Source of the DNA: Corella eumyota | Lineage: Eukaryota > Chordata > Ascidiacea > Phlebobranchia > Corellidae | DNA: 64,000 nt | NCBI GenBank assembly: GCA_963082875.1 | Contig: OY720103.1 | Span: 8,494,001 to 8,558,000 of the forward strand | Direction: 5' to 3' | Part shown: piece after piece, positions 59,527 to 64,000 of the stretch | Numbering within the stretch: the stretch's first letter is position 1 | Layout of the letters: each line of letters starts with the position of its first letter | The notes under the pieces: model-generated | What the model was told of the DNA's origin: nothing | Databases searched by the model: none | What the model saw: the letters and a program-made list of their open reading frames with translations, nothing else | Translations under genes and position numbers: made by a program

Positions 59527-60795
59527 TATTTTATTTAGCAAAATTTTTCCTACTTTAAGTACGTGAAATACTTATTTATGCTTAAGACATATTTATTTGT
59601 TCACTTTTCATCACACACAGAGTTACGGTTGCTAATTGAATCACACGATGTAATTGATAAAGTCGGTTTCATTTCACAATGGCATTGTGACGTTGAATAA
59701 AAGGGCAAAACATTTGTACCTTTTTGCATAGGAAAGGGTGACCCTTGCCTAATTTTTTTTAAATCATTTTACAATTAATAAAACAAAAATAAACAATTGG
59801 ATTAGGTTAAAGTAGTGATTGGGCTTCGTGAATAATAAAAAAGTGGCAATAAAGAGTAGGAAATGTATGTAATTTTTTTATACGCTATTTGAAGCGGTTT
59901 TATTGCATACTGTACAAAATCGTAAAACATACTCGTTGGGTTAATAAGTTTGCTTTGTTCTTTAAAAACACGATTAATAACGATAAAATTGCATCGCAGC
60001 GAAACAAAGCCATGTGTATTATAAGACGTCTTATATTTCTAGTTGTTGTTTAATTGTAAAAAAACTTAAAAAATGAGAAGCTGAATAAGTCAAGATGTAG
60101 TTTTTAAACAACAAATTTAATTTTCATACACAAAAGGTAAGTATTCTTTTTCTGAAAATAATTTTTAACTAGGGATATTCTCGGATAGAACATAAGAAGC
60201 CAATTTTCCAATTCGGTAAGTGATTGGTTTTGTGATAACAAACAAGGAGGTGCCTAGAATAAACATCCTTATATTGCAAAGTCTGAATAGTGGTAGCGTT
60301 AATCGGTTTTGCAACGCTTTGCAATAAAACTTGCAAATGCTTACTAGCAAGATTTATTACCGTCAACATTGTCACCAGACCAAGGAGCACAGTTTCAGTC
60401 GATACTTTTTAGGATTAAAATTTTCTTGACCTCACTCCCTACAAGAGTCTTTTACAGCGTTTATTTGTTCAAGCAAATGCTCAAAATATCAAAAACATTT
60501 TACTTAAAGTGGTAAAGGTTCATGATTTTTACTTTGGGTATAAAATTAGGTATTTTATTGTCAATTATGCTTAAATATTTGCTTGATTAATAAAAAATAA
60601 GATAAATATTTTGCTTTTAAATTTAGTTTGATTATATTATACGACATCGATGCGTGTTTGTTTGCTGAAATTTAGTCTAGTTATTATAAAGGTTATATTT
60701 TAATTTACTGTGTAAGTTTTTTTTATAAAAAAAAGGTTTAAACGGTTTTGAACCAAATGTCATTTTTTTTAAAATAAATCAAGTTAAAATGATAT

Positions 60796-60878
60796 TACTG
60801 GGTGTGGGGTTCGAACCCACGCGGACATTCGTCCATTGGAACTTAAGTCCAACGCCTTAACCACTCGGCCAACCCAGT
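60796..60878 (-). tRNA. tRNA-Leu-TAA: tRNA-Leu(TAA), intact, unit 9
   Basis: Same intact sequence as unit 8, in the second 8.05 kb repeat. Confidence 0.96.
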
Positions 60879-61942
60879 AAGTGCGAAAGCATTGTTAAGA
60901 TGCTAATAAACATAAATCTTAAGTAAGCCACCAATTGTGATTGGCAGCCTTATGCCTTATTGTCTTTCGAAACTTTGATTTTAAGTCAATTTTTTTTGGT
61001 TGGTTTAAACAAGGTGTTTGCGTAGCGAACTTTGTGCGTACTTCGCGTCCTACTATTTCCTCGGGTATTCTAAACTTTTTTGGGGTGGTTCGTTTTAAAG
61101 TAGGAAATGTCATTTTGTATTGCCTTTAACATGCATTTTATTTAAATAACACGATTAGATATATAAAACTGTTATTATATTGCAAAACCTGTTACAGCAA
61201 TAAAATAAATTTTAAATGGGCAAGTAATTCTTTTCTTTAATGAAATGCAATAACAGTCTTTAATTTAGTAACCATAATTATTTTTGTAATTGCGACAAAA
61301 ATTATTTTAAATCATTTTATTAACAAAAGTAAATTAACGTAAAAGTTGCAACAAATATTTGCAGCTGGCCATTTACCCACAACCAGCAATTCGAATTTTT
61401 ATCACTTTTGCTTATTTATTAAACATATATGTAGTTTTACAGACGTGATCCTACAACTTGAGTTGTAATAAAGAATATCTATCGGCTTACGTTTAAAAAA
61501 TTAAAAATACGAACAATATGCCTTTTTTCTTTTAACTTTATTAATTGTTAGTCCACAAATAAGATTGGTTTGATTAAAATTCGATAAAAAATGTTAAAAT
61601 TTAACATTCGTTTGATTAAAATTTGACAATTTGTTCAGCAAAATTTTATAAAATTCTGTTTTTAAAAATTATACAAATAGCATATATACCTTATTCAAAT
61701 AGGAACAAAGTTGGTTGTTAGAAACGGTCAAAAGAATAACAGCAATTATAACTGTAAAGAAACTGCACTTAGCATATCTACACATATTACTGTAAATACC
61801 TAGCTTATTGGGACAAAAATCTACACTTAACCAATAAAAATAATTAAAACCCCAAAACCATGAAAAAATTACAATGCCATGGGACGAGCATTTAAATAAT
61901 TGAATAAAATCACGCTAGCTGCCTCAAGAAGGAAAAGCAAGA

Positions 61943-62731
61943 GTTGCCGTGACCGATTGGTTAAGGCTATAAAAAAGGAAACTAATCAGCACTGCAGGCA
62001 CAAGTTCGAATCCTGCCGAAAACGCATTTTTTTTGCATTTTTTAATTAAAAATTAAATTAAATAAATACAATTTTAGAAATTAAAGTTGCCTTGAAAAGT
62101 AAACAAAAAAGTTGTCGTGGCCGAGGCCATAGACTTACAATCTTTTAGGCGCTGTCCGCACATATTCGAATCCTGCCGACAACGAATTTTTTTATTTAGT
62201 TTTAGTTCAAATTTAAATAATTAATTAAAATCGCGCTAGCTGCTCGGGGAAAAAAACTTATTTTAGACTTGATTTCTTTTAGGCTCTGCCCGCGAAGGTT
62301 CGAGTCCAGCCGATAACGCATTTTTATTTCAGTTTTGTTATAAAATTAATTTAAATCACGCTAGCTGCTCCGAGAATCCAACATAACAGTTGTCAGGTTC
62401 GAATCCTGCCGACAACGCATTATTTTATTTTAAATACAAATTTAATTAACTAATTAAAATCACGCGAGGTGCTTCTAGAATGGAACATTAGAGTTGTCGT
62501 GGCCGATTGGTGGAGCTATAGGTTTGAGTTTTTTGAGGCTCTGCCCGCGCAGGTTCGACTCATGCCGACAACGCTTTATTTTATGTTTTAATACAACTTT
62601 AAATAATTTGATTAAATCACGCTGGCTGCTCCGAGATTCCAACATACGAATTGGCGTGGCCGAGTCGTTAAGGCAATCGACTTGAAATCTTTTGCGCTTT
62701 GCCCGCGAAGGTTCGAATCCTGTCGACAACG
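61943..62731 (+). pseudogene. tRNA-Ser relic cluster S1-S6, unit 9
   Basis: Same six relics as unit 2. Confidence 0.8.
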
Positions 62732-62884
62732 GATTTTTTTTTACTAATTTTTTAACTAAAATTACGCTAGCTGCCTTAAAGGGAACAAAGAGTTTATCCA
62801 CAAAAAATAAGTAACGTTGTTCAGTGGATATCGTTGGACAGTACCTTCATAATAAAACTTTTACTGATCGTGCGGTAAATGATT

Positions 62885-62956
62885 AGGCGCTAATGGGGAT
62901 CGACCCCAGGACCTTCTTTTTACTAGACAGGCGCTTTAACACTATGTCATAATGCC
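62885..62956 (-). pseudogene. tRNA-Thr(AGT) pseudogene, unit 9
   Basis: Same sequence and defects as the unit 1 copy. Confidence 0.75.
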
Positions 62957-63340
62957 TTTAAAGAAAGTCGATGTATCAGTCATGTCGTTACAAACAAATG
63001 TATTTAAAATAAAGTAAAGTATTTTAATATTTAAATTCTTGTTGAAAACTCCCAAATTGAACGATCTATGCATCATAACATTAAAACGCACGTCGAAAAT
63101 AAAAAAACTATTTCTACACGGACCGTCTGGGTGAAAACCAGAAATCCCAAGCTTGACAAGCATAAACTTTACCACCGATGTTTAATATTGTCTCCAAGAT
63201 AAGTTTTGTTAAAAATGGAGTGTAGTAAATTTATTGATTAATAACTGCCCTTAGCTGTCGGTTGTTTACAAGAATATAAAATTCTGTCTAATTTCTTTCA
63301 AAATTAAACGCTAAATTAAGTAATGTCTAAATCCATGTTT

Positions 63341-63484
63341 ACCTCCAACTTTTCGGTTAAAGAGTTAAACGCGCCAATGATTGCGACACAGAAACGACTG
63401 ATTTGCGACATTTCTATCAAATTTGCAAAGCAAAATTGTAAAAAAGCGATTATATATTTGACCCTAGGTGGACTCGAACCGCAA
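63341..63484 (-). pseudogene. tRNA-Asn fragments at unit junction, unit 9
   Basis: Short-unit junction with one A fewer (GTAAAAAAGCG). A 61-codon plus-strand frame (63323-63508) crosses it only because of that missing base and is not a gene. Confidence 0.75.
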
Positions 63485-64000
63485 TCTTTTAAATTAAAAA
63501 GAAAATAATAATGATAAACATTTATCTAATAATTAAATACATAAAATTTGATTTAATAATTTAGTTGATAATCATAATTAATTTATGTTTATGATTATCT
63601 TTATTTATTAATAGAGATTTATTTCAAAAATGATGAAATTATTTTAAATCTTATTTTATTTATCAAATAAATCTAGTTGTAAGTATTTTTGCTTGTTGTG
63701 ATGATGAATTTAAAATTACTTTGACACAATTATTGCGTTTTAAAAAAACCCTTTTCAATATAAATATATTAAAACAGTTTTACAAACGTAAACATGTGCA
63801 TTACCAGCTTCTTTTAAACATCTTTAGAAGACAAAAATAATTTTATAAATCCAAAATCAGATGATTGATTTAATGGAAGTTAAAGAATCTGTATTTTTCC
63901 ATTAATCTTAAAGGTTGATAAACTACTTTTTTTGCTAGATGGTGGACTAAATTGCAGAAAAAATCTTAAAGGTCTGTGTTTTTTTCAAAACTCCTTTATA
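63485..64000. repeat. Tandem unit 10, cut by window end
   Basis: The first 516 bases of another unit, of A type (CTTTAGAAG, CTCCTTTATA). The window ends before its tRNA-Thr gene. The array therefore continues beyond the window. Confidence 0.95.

Larger units (their letters stand above)
56718..63484. repeat. Tandem unit 9 (6,767 bp core)
   Basis: Nearly identical to unit 8, about 8,049 bp downstream, sharing the same private variants (intact Leu gene, altered Arg A box, local duplication). Unlike unit 8 it runs straight into unit 10 without the Asn segment, and its junction has the short-unit form (GTAAAAAAGCGATT and CCCTAGG). Confidence 0.97.

Noticed and set aside
1-64000. 5S rRNA, U6 or other well-known Pol III RNA in the unit
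   Set aside because: I looked for their conserved blocks by eye on both strands and found none; a covariance search would be decisive.

Overview
The window is one head-to-tail tandem array from a strongly AT-rich eukaryotic nuclear genome. It contains no convincing protein-coding gene. The tRNA bodies resemble metazoan tRNA-Arg(ACG), tRNA-Leu(TAA), tRNA-Thr, tRNA-Ser(TGA) and tRNA-Asn(GTT), so an AT-rich invertebrate is my best guess. The sequence does not let me name the species.

Layout: nine complete units and the first 516 bases of a tenth. Taking the junction at base 1 as unit start, units begin at 1, 6766, 13537, 20308, 27080, 33851, 40623, 48669, 56718 and 63485. The core unit is about 6.77 kb. 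After units 7 and 8 an extra 1,280 bp segment is present (47389-48668 and 55438-56717), giving a local period of about 8.05 kb. Each core unit carries, in order: a tRNA-Thr(CGT)-like gene (+), a well-formed tRNA-Arg(ACG) gene (+), a tRNA-Leu gene (-), a cluster of six decayed tRNA-Ser(TGA) relics (+), a tRNA-Thr(AGT) pseudogene (-) and two tRNA-Asn fragments (-) at the unit junction. The 1,280 bp segment adds a diverged second copy of the unit start, one intact tRNA-Asn(GTT) gene and several decayed Asn copies repeating about every 145 bp.

Copies are nearly identical, including their spacers, so the array is young or homogenised. The differences are informative. Units 3/4 and 5/6 form an A-B-A-B dimer pattern with a 13,543 bp period. 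Unit 7 is a mosaic of A and B variants. Units 8 and 9 are almost identical 8.05 kb repeats. The tRNA-Leu gene exists in four versions: intact (units 8 and 9), one base short in the D arm/A box (units 2, 3, 5), that defect plus a B-box change (units 1, 7), and a full-length version whose anticodon has changed from TAA (Leu) to GAA (Phe) (units 4, 6).

The short junction looks like a recombinant between the two repeats that flank the 1,280 bp segment, so short units probably arose from long ones by homologous deletion. Overall this is an RNA polymerase III gene array undergoing birth, decay and anticodon change, with spacers of AT-rich DNA, a G-rich purine tract and a few short inverted repeats.
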